NCBI GenBank assembly: GCA_027067965.1
Contig: JAMOUV010000015.1
Location: 51,364-115,363, forward strand
DNA length: 64,000 nucleotides
From: Flavobacteriales bacterium
Lineage (GTDB): Bacteria > Bacteroidota > Bacteroidia > Flavobacteriales > Flavobacteriaceae
Direction: 5' to 3'
This document shows positions 45,089 through 53,509 of this stretch, piece by piece (the first letter of the stretch is position 1; every line of letters starts with the position of its first letter). Below the pieces are notes generated by a model. The model searched no databases and was not told the origin of the DNA. It worked only from the letters and a program-made list of their open reading frames with translations. The translations under genes and the position numbers were made by a program.

Positions 45089-45705
45089 AAGAATTCTCAT
45101 TTCGAACGCCGGATACGGATATATATTTGGCTAAATATTCTCCCGAAGAATGCGAAGAACTGCTCGAAAAATATAAAGCAGACAAAGATTTGGAAGAATT
45201 TTTTCGGGGAAAATCAAAAAAACATCTTTACCAACAGGCCTTAAAGATCGATATGCTAAATAAAAAAGGGCTATTGGAAAAATTGGTCTATTTACCCGAC
45301 GGAAAACCCCTTCTAAAAGACGGATCTTATATTTCTATTTCTCATTCGGGCGATTATATCGGCATAGCGCATTCCAAATCCGTGCCGGTGGGATTGGATA
45401 TCCAATTATATTCGGATAAGCCGGAAAAAATATTGAATAAATTCGCTTCGGGCGACGAAATATCCCTGCTTGAAACTTTGGTCAAAAAAAATCTTCCCAT
45501 TTATCTTTGGTGTGCCAAAGAAGCCGTATATAAGGCGGCCGGTATTAAAGGGCTTTCGTTCAAAAATCAAATTAAAGTTAGTTTCAAAAGCAGATTGCCT
45601 CACGAAGCCCTTGCTCTTACAAATAATTCGCAAAAAAAATACCGTCTTCTGGCCGGAAAAATTGAAGATTTATTTTTAGTCCTGGCCGAAGAAATCGGAC
45701 TTTAA
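45085..45705 (+). CDS. 4'-phosphopantetheinyl transferase (Sfp/AcpT type)
   Basis: The 206-residue protein moves the phosphopantetheine arm of CoA onto a carrier-protein serine. It shows the family motifs: LPDGKPLLKDGSYISISHSGDYIGIAHS, VGLDIQ (Mg-binding Asp) and LWCAKEAVYKAAG (Glu and Lys). In Bacteroidota such proteins modify the acyl carrier of fatty acid or flexirubin-type synthesis. It is translationally coupled to the small membrane protein upstream. A decayed copy of its last 21 codons lies at 38092-38154, linked to a duplicated noncoding block. Confidence 0.9.
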   Translation: MKEFSFRTPDTDIYLAKYSPEECEELLEKYKADKDLEEFFRGKSKKHLYQQALKIDMLNKKGLLEKLVYLPDGKPLLKDGSYISISHSGDYIGIAHSKSVPVGLDIQLYSDKPEKILNKFASGDEISLLETLVKKNLPIYLWCAKEAVYKAAGIKGLSFKNQIKVSFKSRLPHEALALTNNSQKKYRLLAGKIEDLFLVLAEEIGL

Positions 45706-46043
45706 TTTTCTTACTTTTACCTTCACTTTCACATTAACTATTTTAAAATCTGCAATCTGCATTCGTTAATCATTAATCCCTACTGTCATGCGCTGTGAGA
45801 GTATTCGATCTTGGCAAGTCCCGATGGTTATCGGGACGACGAGACATCTCTTTTGCAGACTTTAGCCTTGACCTTGACTTTGACTATTTTAAATCTGAAA
45901 TCTAAAATCTGCAATCGTTAATCGTTAATCCCTACTGTCATCCTCCCCCCGTAGGTCGATACGACTCCTATGGAGGGTCTCGATACGTCATAATGACCCC
46001 CGTGGGGAGTCTCACTGAGTCTGCGACTGTGACCCGTGGACGA
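45706..46043. other. Mosaic intergenic region with short repeats
   Basis: No gene is visible. The region contains tandem words of the ACCTTGACTTTGAC and AATCTGCAATCGTTAATC types, each occurring twice. It also has an 8-bp perfect hairpin (45818-45825 with 45830-45837) and a preview of modules that recur inside the following 450-base repeat. Confidence 0.6.
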
Positions 46044-46495
46044 AGGTCGATACGACTCACCCTTCGGGTTTGATAAGCCCGATGGCCTACAATAATTATT
46101 ACAGGGAAATGGGTTTGTAAATTTGGAAATATTCCACGCGAATTAATTCGCGCAGGAACACTGGCAAGTTAAAGCGGTTACTGAGCTCAGCCGAAGTGCC
46201 GCTTTAACTTCAAGGAAATTGACCCATGCAAAAACAGCGCAAACCCCCAGGGCAAGAATTCGCGCGGGAACCTTGGAGTAAAAAACCCAAAACTAAGAAA
46301 GAAAAGTGTCATTTTCCCAAAGGTCGATGCGACTCCTATGGAGGATCTCCAAAGGTCGCCGACTCATTTGAGAGTCTCACTGAGTCTGTGACCGTGACCT
46401 ATGGACGAGCAGAGCGACCCCGATGACTATCGAGGGAGCGAGGCCGTGTCCGCCTCAGGCGGGAGGAATCTCTTTTCCGGACTTTAACCTTGACC
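46044..46495 (+). repeat. Long noncoding duplication, copy B
   Basis: Near-identical to 38308-38760. It holds the same 16-base palindrome (46137-46152) and 12-bp inverted repeat, with the same orientation relative to the phosphopantetheinyl transferase end (intact here, relic at the other copy). The open frame at 46226-46426 breaks relative to copy A, so it is not a conserved protein. Confidence 0.85.
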
Positions 46496-46524
46496 TTGAT
46501 TTTAACTATTTTAAAACCAAATGG

Positions 46525-47226
46525 TTATCTCTTCAAGATAGTCCGGATGCGCTCCAAAACCGCAATTACATCACTTTCATCCACTCCCACTACCGTGGCC
46601 GTTTCCGACGGGGTTAAACCGGCTTGTGAAACCAAATCCAAAATACGACGCGCGGTTTCCGGTAAATTCACATACAAATTACCGAATAAGGCCCGGAATT
46701 TTTCATCCTTAAAATCATCTGGCGATAACCCCAATGCGGATGCAAAATATTCCTCAGCCGTTTTGTCAAAAAGAAAAAACTTGCGCTTGTATTCGTCTTG
46801 CTTATAAGATATATCGTCCAATTCTTCGATGAGAATCAATTCGCCGTCGGCATCCACGGTAAAATCTTCATTGAGCATTTTCAATTCTTCTTTCAACAAA
46901 TCGTCCGTATTCACTTTCTTGTGAGGTTTTTTGTGTTGTTCCACATAATTTTCAACAATTTCATCGGCCAGCCGGAATATTTTGACCCGGAGAGTTTTTT
47001 CGTCCGGAATGTCGTCAAACATATCATAGATTTTCAAATACACATCAGCCACCACATCGGCGGGTGCATAATAATTTTTAGGTAACTTTTTCTTGAGTTC
47101 ATAGGTGCGAATTCTATGCCGGATATAACGTTCCAATTTGGGTAAGAGTTTTTCCAAAACTTTATTGAAATCCGCTTTATTCCGGTTGGCTTTATATTGC
47201 TTGAGTTGTTCGAAAGTTGCTTGCAT
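46525..47226 (-). CDS. Divergent sigma-70 family-like protein
   Basis: The 233-residue protein is sigma-factor-like at both ends. The N-terminal half (about 25-95: LLPKLERYIRHRIRTYEL, YYAPADVVADVYLKIYDMF, LRVKIFRLADEIVENYVEQ) resembles region 2. The C-terminal 45 residues (LPETARRILDLVSQAGLTPSETATVVGVDESDVIAVLERIRTILKR) resemble the region 4 helix-turn-helix. Between them is an acidic linker of about 90 residues, longer than in ECF factors. No anti-sigma gene is adjacent. It follows the DPP-IV-type gene by 66 bases on the same strand. Whether it is an active sigma factor is uncertain. Confidence 0.7.
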   Translation of the reverse strand: MQATFEQLKQYKANRNKADFNKVLEKLLPKLERYIRHRIRTYELKKKLPKNYYAPADVVADVYLKIYDMFDDIPDEKTLRVKIFRLADEIVENYVEQHKKPHKKVNTDDLLKEELKMLNEDFTVDADGELILIEELDDISYKQDEYKRKFFLFDKTAEEYFASALGLSPDDFKDEKFRALFGNLYVNLPETARRILDLVSQAGLTPSETATVVGVDESDVIAVLERIRTILKR

Positions 47227-47292
47227 GGTTATGTTTTTTTTCTGGTTCTTTTCAAAATATATGCCTTTTGAGGCGAACTGTCAATTTAACAG

Positions 47293-49431
47293 TTACTTGT
47301 TGTTTTCCATAATAAAATTCAACATTTTTTTCATCAAATGCAGGCGGCGTTTGCCGCGTACGCCGTGTTTGTCACGCGGATAAAGGTAAAAATCCATTTG
47401 GACACCTTTGCGAATGGCCGCATCATGCAAGGCAATATTGTGTTGAGGCACCACCACATCGTCCATATAGCCGTGAACGGTCAATAATTTGCCTTGTAAA
47501 TTTTCAATTTTGTTTAAGATGGAAGTTTTCTTAAATCCTTCGGGATTTTGTTTTTCAGTGTCCATATATCTTTCGCCGTACATCACTTCATACCATTTCC
47601 AATCGGTCACCGGTCCTCCGGCCACACCGGCTTTAAATACTTCGGGATATTCGGTCATCAAAGTCAAGGTCATATAACCGCCGAAAGACCAGCCGTGAAC
47701 GGCAATCCGGTCGGTGTCCACATAAGGAAGCGTACGCAAATAAGCCACCCCATACATTTGGTCTTGGGCTTCCACTTGCCCCAATCTTCTGTATATGACA
47801 CTTTCAAAATCGAAACCGCGGTTCATCGACCCGTGATTGTCCAAAGTGAAAATAATATAACCTTGCTCGGCTAACCAATACATCCACAAGGAGGCGCCGC
47901 CCATCCAAGTATCAGTGACCAATTGCACATGCGGACCGCCATATACGTAAACCAAAACCGGGTATTTTTTGGCCGGATCGAAATGTGAGGGTTTGATAAG
48001 CCGGCCGTATAATACATCGGTAAAACTTCCTTTGAGGGAAATCATTTCGGGCTTTTTCAAACCGTAATCTTTCAGCGGATCGGGGGCTTCAAGCAGTTTG
48101 GCCACCGGCTTTTTGGCTCCGGTTTTGCGCAAACAGGTAATATTCGGCACATCCACGGCGGAATAAGCATCCAAATAATAATTGCCGTCATATCCGAGTT
48201 GTACATGGTGCGTGCCCCCGTCACGGGTAATTTGGGTTTGCAAGCCGGTTTTTAACTTCACCCTGAATAAATGAGTTTGCCTCGGATCCTTGCCGGTTCC
48301 GGTGAAGTAAACATATTTACCGTCTTTGGAAAAACCGGCCATATCCTTCGCCACCCAACGATTGTCCGTTAAATGACGAATCAAGCGGCCGCTCACGGCA
48401 TCATAAAGATATAAATTCATAAAACCGTCCCGTTCGGACAACCATACGAATTGTTGGGTGCCGGGCACAAAATAAGCCGGATGTTCGGGTTCCACCCATT
48501 TTTCGTTTTCTTCCTCGAAAAGCGTTTTCACAAAACTACCGTCGGCCACCTTATATTTATTGAACCACATATGATTTTGGTCACGGTTTACCTCGGCCAA
48601 ATAAATATATTTTTCATTGGGACCCCAAGAAAGATTGGTCACATAATGATATTTTCCCGCTTTATCGAAAAGTTTCAGATAAACCGTATGGCCGGTTTTT
48701 GTGTCATAAACCCCAACGGCGGGCTCTTCGCTTCCGCGTCCGTTCATCGGATATTTAATTGGTTTCAATGCCGCAGGTGTTTGGCTTATATCCACCAACG
48801 GATAAGTATCCACATCGGTTTCGTCTTTTTGATAAAAGGCCAAATATCGCCCCGCAGGCGACCAAAAAGTTCCTTTGGTAATGCCGAATTCACTACGGGC
48901 AATGGCCTGACCGCTCACAATATTTTTATTTTCATGAACCGCCACCGGTATGCGGTGATTATCCGCTCCGGCCAGGTATAAATTATTTTCCATGGTATAG
49001 GCCACCTGCAAATTTTTTACACAAACATCCCGATTTTCAGCAGCCGAAGGGGTCTTTATCGTAATAGGTTTACCATTTTTATAATCATAAAAAACAAATG
49101 CGGAATCTTTTTGAAACACCAAATATGTCGAAGTGAAAATTTGAATATGCGGTAAGTTTTTGAGTCCGGGAAAGGATTTTTTTAAAGTTTCTTTGCTAAT
49201 AACCCGCCGCGTCTGGTTATTGACATCGCGGATAATAATGCTATCCGCTTGGCTGAACATAAACAAAGGCGCGTCTTTTGCCCATTGCAAGTTCGTTACG
49301 CGTTTGGGATACAATCCTTTCCACCATCCGAAGACAGCATCTTCCAGTGAGAGTGTTTTTTGTTCTTGTGCGAAAAGCGCGGGGAAAACCAAGAAAAAAA
49401 AGATAATTTTCAAATATTTTTTCATCATCAT
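47293..49431 (-). CDS. S9 family peptidase, dipeptidyl peptidase IV type
   Basis: The 712-residue protein has a signal peptide (about 1-22, ending LFAQ). An N-terminal propeller (SLEDAVFGWWKGLYPKRVTNLQW, then DVDTYPLVDISQTPA) and an alpha/beta-hydrolase domain follow, with VHGWSFGGYMTL (nucleophile Ser582), GYMDDVVVPQHN (Asp) and PRDKHGVRG (His). It removes Xaa-Pro dipeptides from peptides in the periplasm. The FYQKDETDVDTYPL segment contains the Glu/Asp region that binds the free N-terminus. A TAACTTTG promoter lies 13 bases upstream of the first ATG; three ATGs in a row leave the exact start open. Confidence 0.92.
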   Translation of the reverse strand: MMMKKYLKIIFFFLVFPALFAQEQKTLSLEDAVFGWWKGLYPKRVTNLQWAKDAPLFMFSQADSIIIRDVNNQTRRVISKETLKKSFPGLKNLPHIQIFTSTYLVFQKDSAFVFYDYKNGKPITIKTPSAAENRDVCVKNLQVAYTMENNLYLAGADNHRIPVAVHENKNIVSGQAIARSEFGITKGTFWSPAGRYLAFYQKDETDVDTYPLVDISQTPAALKPIKYPMNGRGSEEPAVGVYDTKTGHTVYLKLFDKAGKYHYVTNLSWGPNEKYIYLAEVNRDQNHMWFNKYKVADGSFVKTLFEEENEKWVEPEHPAYFVPGTQQFVWLSERDGFMNLYLYDAVSGRLIRHLTDNRWVAKDMAGFSKDGKYVYFTGTGKDPRQTHLFRVKLKTGLQTQITRDGGTHHVQLGYDGNYYLDAYSAVDVPNITCLRKTGAKKPVAKLLEAPDPLKDYGLKKPEMISLKGSFTDVLYGRLIKPSHFDPAKKYPVLVYVYGGPHVQLVTDTWMGGASLWMYWLAEQGYIIFTLDNHGSMNRGFDFESVIYRRLGQVEAQDQMYGVAYLRTLPYVDTDRIAVHGWSFGGYMTLTLMTEYPEVFKAGVAGGPVTDWKWYEVMYGERYMDTEKQNPEGFKKTSILNKIENLQGKLLTVHGYMDDVVVPQHNIALHDAAIRKGVQMDFYLYPRDKHGVRGKRRLHLMKKMLNFIMENNK

Positions 49432-49443
49432 TTGCTTTTAGCA

Positions 49444-49451
49444 CAAAGTTA
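49444..49451 (-). promoter_or_regulatory. Promoter of DPP-IV-type gene
   Basis: TAACTTTG on the minus strand matches TAnnTTTG, implying a leader of only a few bases. Confidence 0.5.
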
Positions 49452-49528
49452 ATGAAAACATTCGGATTGGATTGGGGGGATAGGAAAAGATTCCCCTCCC
49501 GTCAAAATCTATTTTTCCCGCCTGAAAA

Positions 49529-50272
49529 TTATTTCTTCAATTCTTTTATGATTTTTTTGGTTTCTTCGCGAAGCAATAAAGAAGCACTTTTTTCCGCTTG
49601 TTTTTCCAATAATTTTTCCCAATCCGCCGTGTCTTTCCATGCATCCTTTTTTAATCCGGAAATGGCTTCCTTATCATATTTGGCGTAAGCGACGGTAATT
49701 TCTTCAATTATTTCGTCCATCCGGCTAACCGATTCTGTGACATGAGACAACAAGCCGTGCTTTTTCATATCGAAAGCCGAAAACCATCGCCAAGGTTGAA
49801 AAGCCATTTGCTCAAAAACCGAAATCCCCGTTTTTCTGATAATGGCCGGCGCAATCACATAAGGACCAATCCCAATGCTCAATTCCGAAAGTTTAAAGGC
49901 GGCATCTTCGGTTGCTACGGCCAAATCGGCGGCCGCCACAATGCCATTGCCTCCTCCTACGGTTTTGCCTTGTACGCGTGCCACCACCGGCTTGGGTGCC
50001 GAACGCATGGCCAAAATCACCCGGGCAAAACCCATGAAAAATTCTTTGGCTTGATGAAAATCATGCAATGCAATGAGCTCGTCAAAGGAGGCACCTGCAC
50101 AAAAAGTACGACCTTCACTACGAAGAACAATGATTTTAATTTCATTATTTTGTCCCGCCGCATGGATATGGGTTTCCAATTCTTTTAATACCTGTGAAGG
50201 AAGTGCATTGACGGGTGGATGAGAAAAACTAATAATTGCCGTATGGCTTTCTATAAGCGTTTGAACATTCAT
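49529..50272 (-). CDS. Enoyl-CoA hydratase/isomerase family protein
   Basis: The 247-residue protein belongs to the crotonase superfamily: HPPVNALPSQVLKELETHI, VLRSEGRTFCAGASFDELIAL (oxyanion-hole Ala/Gly) and VQGKTVGGGNGIVAAADLAVATEDAAFKLSELSIGIGPYVIAP. In typical hydratases a Glu occupies the catalytic position in the GGG-xE region; here GGGNG is present with no obvious Glu, while KLSELSIGIGP keeps the second acidic position. The exact reaction (hydratase, isomerase or methylglutaconyl-CoA hydratase-like) cannot be fixed. A TATCTTTG promoter sits about 20 bases upstream. Confidence 0.85.
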   Translation of the reverse strand: MNVQTLIESHTAIISFSHPPVNALPSQVLKELETHIHAAGQNNEIKIIVLRSEGRTFCAGASFDELIALHDFHQAKEFFMGFARVILAMRSAPKPVVARVQGKTVGGGNGIVAAADLAVATEDAAFKLSELSIGIGPYVIAPAIIRKTGISVFEQMAFQPWRWFSAFDMKKHGLLSHVTESVSRMDEIIEEITVAYAKYDKEAISGLKKDAWKDTADWEKLLEKQAEKSASLLLREETKKIIKELKK

Positions 50273-50291
50273 ATTACAATGGTTTAGGATT

Positions 50292-50299
50292 CAAAGATA
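50292..50299 (-). promoter_or_regulatory. Promoter of enoyl-CoA hydratase-like gene
   Basis: TATCTTTG on the minus strand, 20 bases before the start codon. Confidence 0.5.
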
Positions 50300-50324
50300 A
50301 ATAAATTATATGCTTTTGTGAATT

Positions 50325-51050
50325 AGTTGAAAGTGGTTAGTTTAAAGTTCATAGTTTAAAGTGTAATGTGCAAAGTTCAATGTATAAAGTAGTTGATAGT
50401 CGATTAGTCGACAGTCGGTTAGTCAATAATTTGAGAGTGGAAAGTTTAAAAATCTATGAATGAATCACGGGCTAGTCAGGTATGGATTTTCTGTCATTTC
50501 GACGACTGCAAGGAGGAGAAATCTCAGCGAGAGAGTTGAAAGTTTAAAAGTTAAAAGTTAATAGTTTAATGTGTAATGTGCAAAGTTTAATGTGTAATGT
50601 GTAATGTAGTTGATAGTCGATTAGTCGGCAGTCGGTTAGTCAATAATTTGAGAGTGAAAAGTTTAAAAATCTATGAATGAATCACGGGCTAGTCAGGTAT
50701 GGATTTTCTGTCATTTCGACGACTGCAAGGAGGAGAAATCTCAGCGAGAGAGTTGAAAGTTTAAAAGTTAAAAGTTAATAGTTTAATGTGTAATGTGCAA
50801 AGTTTAATGTGTAATGTGTAATGTGTAATGTAGTTGATAGTTGATAGTCGATTAGTCGGCAGTCGGTTAGTCAATAATTTGAGAGTGGAAAGTTTAAAAA
50901 TCTATGAATGAATCACGGGCTAGTCAGGTATGGATTTTCTGTCATTTCGACGACCGCAAGGAGGAGAAATCTCAGCGAGAGAGTTGAAAGTTCAATGTTA
51001 AAAGTATAATGTATAATGTATAAAGTATAAATTTATAATGTCAAAGTCAT
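50325..51050. repeat. Three-fold direct repeat of about 0.2 kb
   Basis: Units run from 50325 to 50533 (209 bases), 50534 to 50750 (217) and 50751 to 50981 (231), followed by a decaying fourth start. Each unit holds a low-complexity half made of short words (TGTAATG, AAAGTTTAA, GTCGATTAGTC). A nearly invariant half of about 120 bases contains TCATTTCGACGACTGCAAGG and GAGGAGAAATCTC. Length differences come from the number of TGTAATG and TTGATAG words. No open frame runs through it. Confidence 0.85.
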
Positions 51051-51427
51051 ATAGAAATATTTTTTTAATTAGCCGTATAATAAATACGAATAACTACTTG
51101 CAGAGCGCTACAAAAGAAATGTTATGCGCTGCTGTATAATTGAAATGCTTCCATGATTTTGAACACAGGAGAAATCCGCAAAAAAATGCAACCGCTTTTT
51201 TAACAACAAAGATTCGAGTTGTAAATACACCATTTTGTTTTTAAATTATTGGTTGTATGAAAGTTAAATCATAGATTATCTCTAATCCAAATTCCTCACA
51301 GAGCCCCGTGTGAAAATCCCAAATCCGGTTTTAATCCTGTCAACCGGACATATTACCAAAGCGCCTAATTCAATATTTTTTTACCAAATTAAAACCCATT
51401 CCCAATCTTTTTATTTATTTTTACATC
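51051..51427. other. Unassigned AT-rich intergenic sequence
   Basis: No gene, hairpin terminator or exact TAnnTTTG promoter recognised between the repeat and the NhaC gene. Confidence 0.5.
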
Positions 51428-52918
51428 ATGGAACATTATGGAATTTGGTCGGTGATACCGCCTTTGGTCGCCATTTTATTGGCTATCCGGACCAAGAAAG
51501 TATTTGTAGCCCTGTTCGGGGGAATATGGATGAGTTATTTGGTATTGGACCATTGGCACCCTATCAAAGCATTTTATGATGCCGTAATGGCTTTGGTAAA
51601 GGTATTTCAGTCCGAGGGCAATACCAAAACCATTATGTTCAGCGCTTTGGTGGGCGCTTTGATTTTGTTTGTTCAAAAATCCGGCGGTACGGAAGGTTTT
51701 GTGCGTTATGTGCGAGAAAAACTACAATTCGATGCAACCGAAAATATAGATAAACTTCGCCGGAAGGTGGCTTTTTTTGCATGGCTTACAGGTATTATTA
51801 TTTTTGTAGAAACCAGTATTTCTTCGCTTACCGTAGGTACCGTATTCCGTCCGTTGTTTGACAAATTGCGGATGTCGCGCGAAAAATTGGCCTACTTGGC
51901 CGACTCGAGCAGTGCGCCCGTATCGGTTTTGCTCCCTTTCAATGCTTGGGGGGCATTCATCATGGGTCTGCTGTTGGTAGAAGGGCTTGACAAACCCTTT
52001 TTACTACTCATGAAAAGCATTCCTTTTAACTTTTATGCTTGGTTTACCTTGCTCATCGGATTTTTGGTGATTCGCTTCGATTGGCTCATCGGTCCGATGA
52101 AAAAAGCCGAAGAACGGGTCCGAACCACGGGAAAATTATTGAACGACTTTGCCGTACCCATGATTTCGGAAGAACTCACTGAAGTGGCACCCGTTCCTCA
52201 TGCACGTCCGCGGGTATACAATATGCTTATTCCCATTGGTGTGATGGTATTGATGATGCCCGTGTTACTTATGCTTACCGGCTGGGACCCCACGCTTCCC
52301 GGATGGGAAAATAAAACGCTCTGGCAAAAAATAATTACCGCCATGGGCAACGGTTCCGGCTCGACCGCCGTTCTTTTTGCGGTGATTACGGCTTTAATAG
52401 TGGCCTCGCTCATGTATAAAGCCCAACGTATTGCCGGATTGAATGAATTGAATGAATGGACCCTCAAAGGTATTTCCGAAATGATGCCTTTGGCTTTGCT
52501 GATGATGATGGCTTTTGCCATCGGAGCGGCCACAAAGGAATTGGGAACGGGATATTATTTGGCCGGTCTGTCCAAGGATTTTCTTTCACCGGCATGGCTC
52601 CCCGCCATTGTCTTTTTATTGGCTGCTTTCATTGCATTTTCCACCGGCACTTCATGGGGCACCTTTGCCATTATGATTCCCATCGCGGTTCCCATTGCTT
52701 TAAAAATGAATCTTCCTATTCACTTGATTTTGGCGGCCGTATTAAGCGGAGGCGTTTTCGGCGATCATGCATCGCCCATTTCAGATACCACCATTATTTC
52801 GTCCATGGCCGCCGCTACGGACCATATCGACCACGTAAAAACTCAACTGCCTTATGCCTTGTTAAGTGCCGGACTGGCTGCGGTATTATTCTTAATTTTC
52901 GGGATAATAGCGGTATAA
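51428..52918 (+). CDS. Na+/H+ antiporter NhaC family protein
   Basis: The 496-residue membrane protein has about twelve helices. It shows NhaC/arginine-ornithine-exchanger-like motifs: IPPLVAILLAIRTKKVFVALFGGIWMSYL, FVETSISSLTVGTVFRPLFDKLRMSREKLAYLADSSSAPVSVLLPFNAWGAFIMG and FSTGTSWGTFAIMIPIAVPIALKM, then GGVFGDHASPISDTTIISSMAA. The last segment holds acidic and polar residues thought to carry ions. It exchanges sodium for protons, or an organic ion. It has no close operon partners and converges with greA, nine bases apart. Confidence 0.88.
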   Translation: MEHYGIWSVIPPLVAILLAIRTKKVFVALFGGIWMSYLVLDHWHPIKAFYDAVMALVKVFQSEGNTKTIMFSALVGALILFVQKSGGTEGFVRYVREKLQFDATENIDKLRRKVAFFAWLTGIIIFVETSISSLTVGTVFRPLFDKLRMSREKLAYLADSSSAPVSVLLPFNAWGAFIMGLLLVEGLDKPFLLLMKSIPFNFYAWFTLLIGFLVIRFDWLIGPMKKAEERVRTTGKLLNDFAVPMISEELTEVAPVPHARPRVYNMLIPIGVMVLMMPVLLMLTGWDPTLPGWENKTLWQKIITAMGNGSGSTAVLFAVITALIVASLMYKAQRIAGLNELNEWTLKGISEMMPLALLMMMAFAIGAATKELGTGYYLAGLSKDFLSPAWLPAIVFLLAAFIAFSTGTSWGTFAIMIPIAVPIALKMNLPIHLILAAVLSGGVFGDHASPISDTTIISSMAAATDHIDHVKTQLPYALLSAGLAAVLFLIFGIIAV

Positions 52919-52927
52919 GAAATTCCT

Positions 52928-53401
52928 TTATTCCCTCGTAATATTCTTTATTTTTATTCGCATGATGCCGGCGGGAACTTCCACTTCCACCTCATCCCCT
53001 ACCCGCTTGCCCAAAAGGGCTTTACCTATCGGCGATTCGATGGAAATTTTCTTTTGTTTGAAGTCCGCTTCGCCGGGCGATACCAAAGTATAAGTATATT
53101 CTTTCCCCGTATCGGTGTTTACGTAAGTAACCGTAGATAAAATTAAAGCCAAATCGGGATCCAAATCATCGTCTTCCAATACCCTTGCATTCGATAAGGT
53201 TTCCTGAAGTTTATGTATTTTTAATTCCAACAAAGCCAAGGCCTCCCGTGCAGCATGATATTCCGAGTTTTCGGATAAGTCTCCCAATTCCCGCGCTTCG
53301 GCTATCCGTTGTGCGATCTTGGGTTTCTCCTTCAATAATTCTTCCAATTCCGCTTTCAGTTTTTTCAGTCCGTTTTTAGAGTAATACGAAATTTTACCCA
53401 T
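52928..53401 (-). CDS. greA: Transcription elongation factor GreA
   Basis: GreA enters the secondary channel of RNA polymerase and stimulates cleavage of backtracked RNA. The 157-residue protein has the N-terminal coiled coil with the tip motif ARELGDLSENSEYHAAREA, whose Asp and Glu coordinate the catalytic Mg. The C-terminal globular domain has SPIGKALLGKRVGDEVEVEVPAG. A predicted promoter (TATTTTTG at 53465-53472) and a leader hairpin precede it. It is divergent from rimO. Confidence 0.95.
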   Translation of the reverse strand: MGKISYYSKNGLKKLKAELEELLKEKPKIAQRIAEARELGDLSENSEYHAAREALALLELKIHKLQETLSNARVLEDDDLDPDLALILSTVTYVNTDTGKEYTYTLVSPGEADFKQKKISIESPIGKALLGKRVGDEVEVEVPAGIMRIKIKNITRE

Positions 53402-53431
53402 AATTTTCCGTTTTAGTTAAAAATAAAAAAA

Positions 53432-53459
53432 TTAACCACCAACACGAGCCGGTGATTAA
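53432..53459 (-). promoter_or_regulatory. Hairpin in the greA leader
   Basis: A 9-bp stem (53432-53440 with 53451-53459) forms fully only in the minus-strand RNA, where the C/A mismatch of the plus strand becomes a G-U pair. It would sit at the 5' end of the greA mRNA, about 30 bases before the start codon. Confidence 0.45.
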
Positions 53460-53464
53460 CAATG

Positions 53465-53472
53465 CAAAAATA
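53465..53472 (-). promoter_or_regulatory. greA promoter
   Basis: TATTTTTG on the minus strand matches TAnnTTTG; transcription would start near 53458. Confidence 0.5.
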
Positions 53473-53485
53473 AGAAAAAATCGGT

Positions 53486-53493
53486 TATCTTCG
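53486..53493 (+). promoter_or_regulatory. Possible rimO promoter
   Basis: TATCTTCG differs from TAnnTTTG at one base. It would start transcription about ten bases before the GTG start at 53510. Confidence 0.35.
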
Positions 53494-53509
53494 CTCAAAA
53501 TTAGGATTT

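Noticed and set aside
50325..50981. CRISPR-like look of the triple direct repeat
   Set aside because: Units are about 0.2 kb with no short regular spacers, and no cas genes are near.
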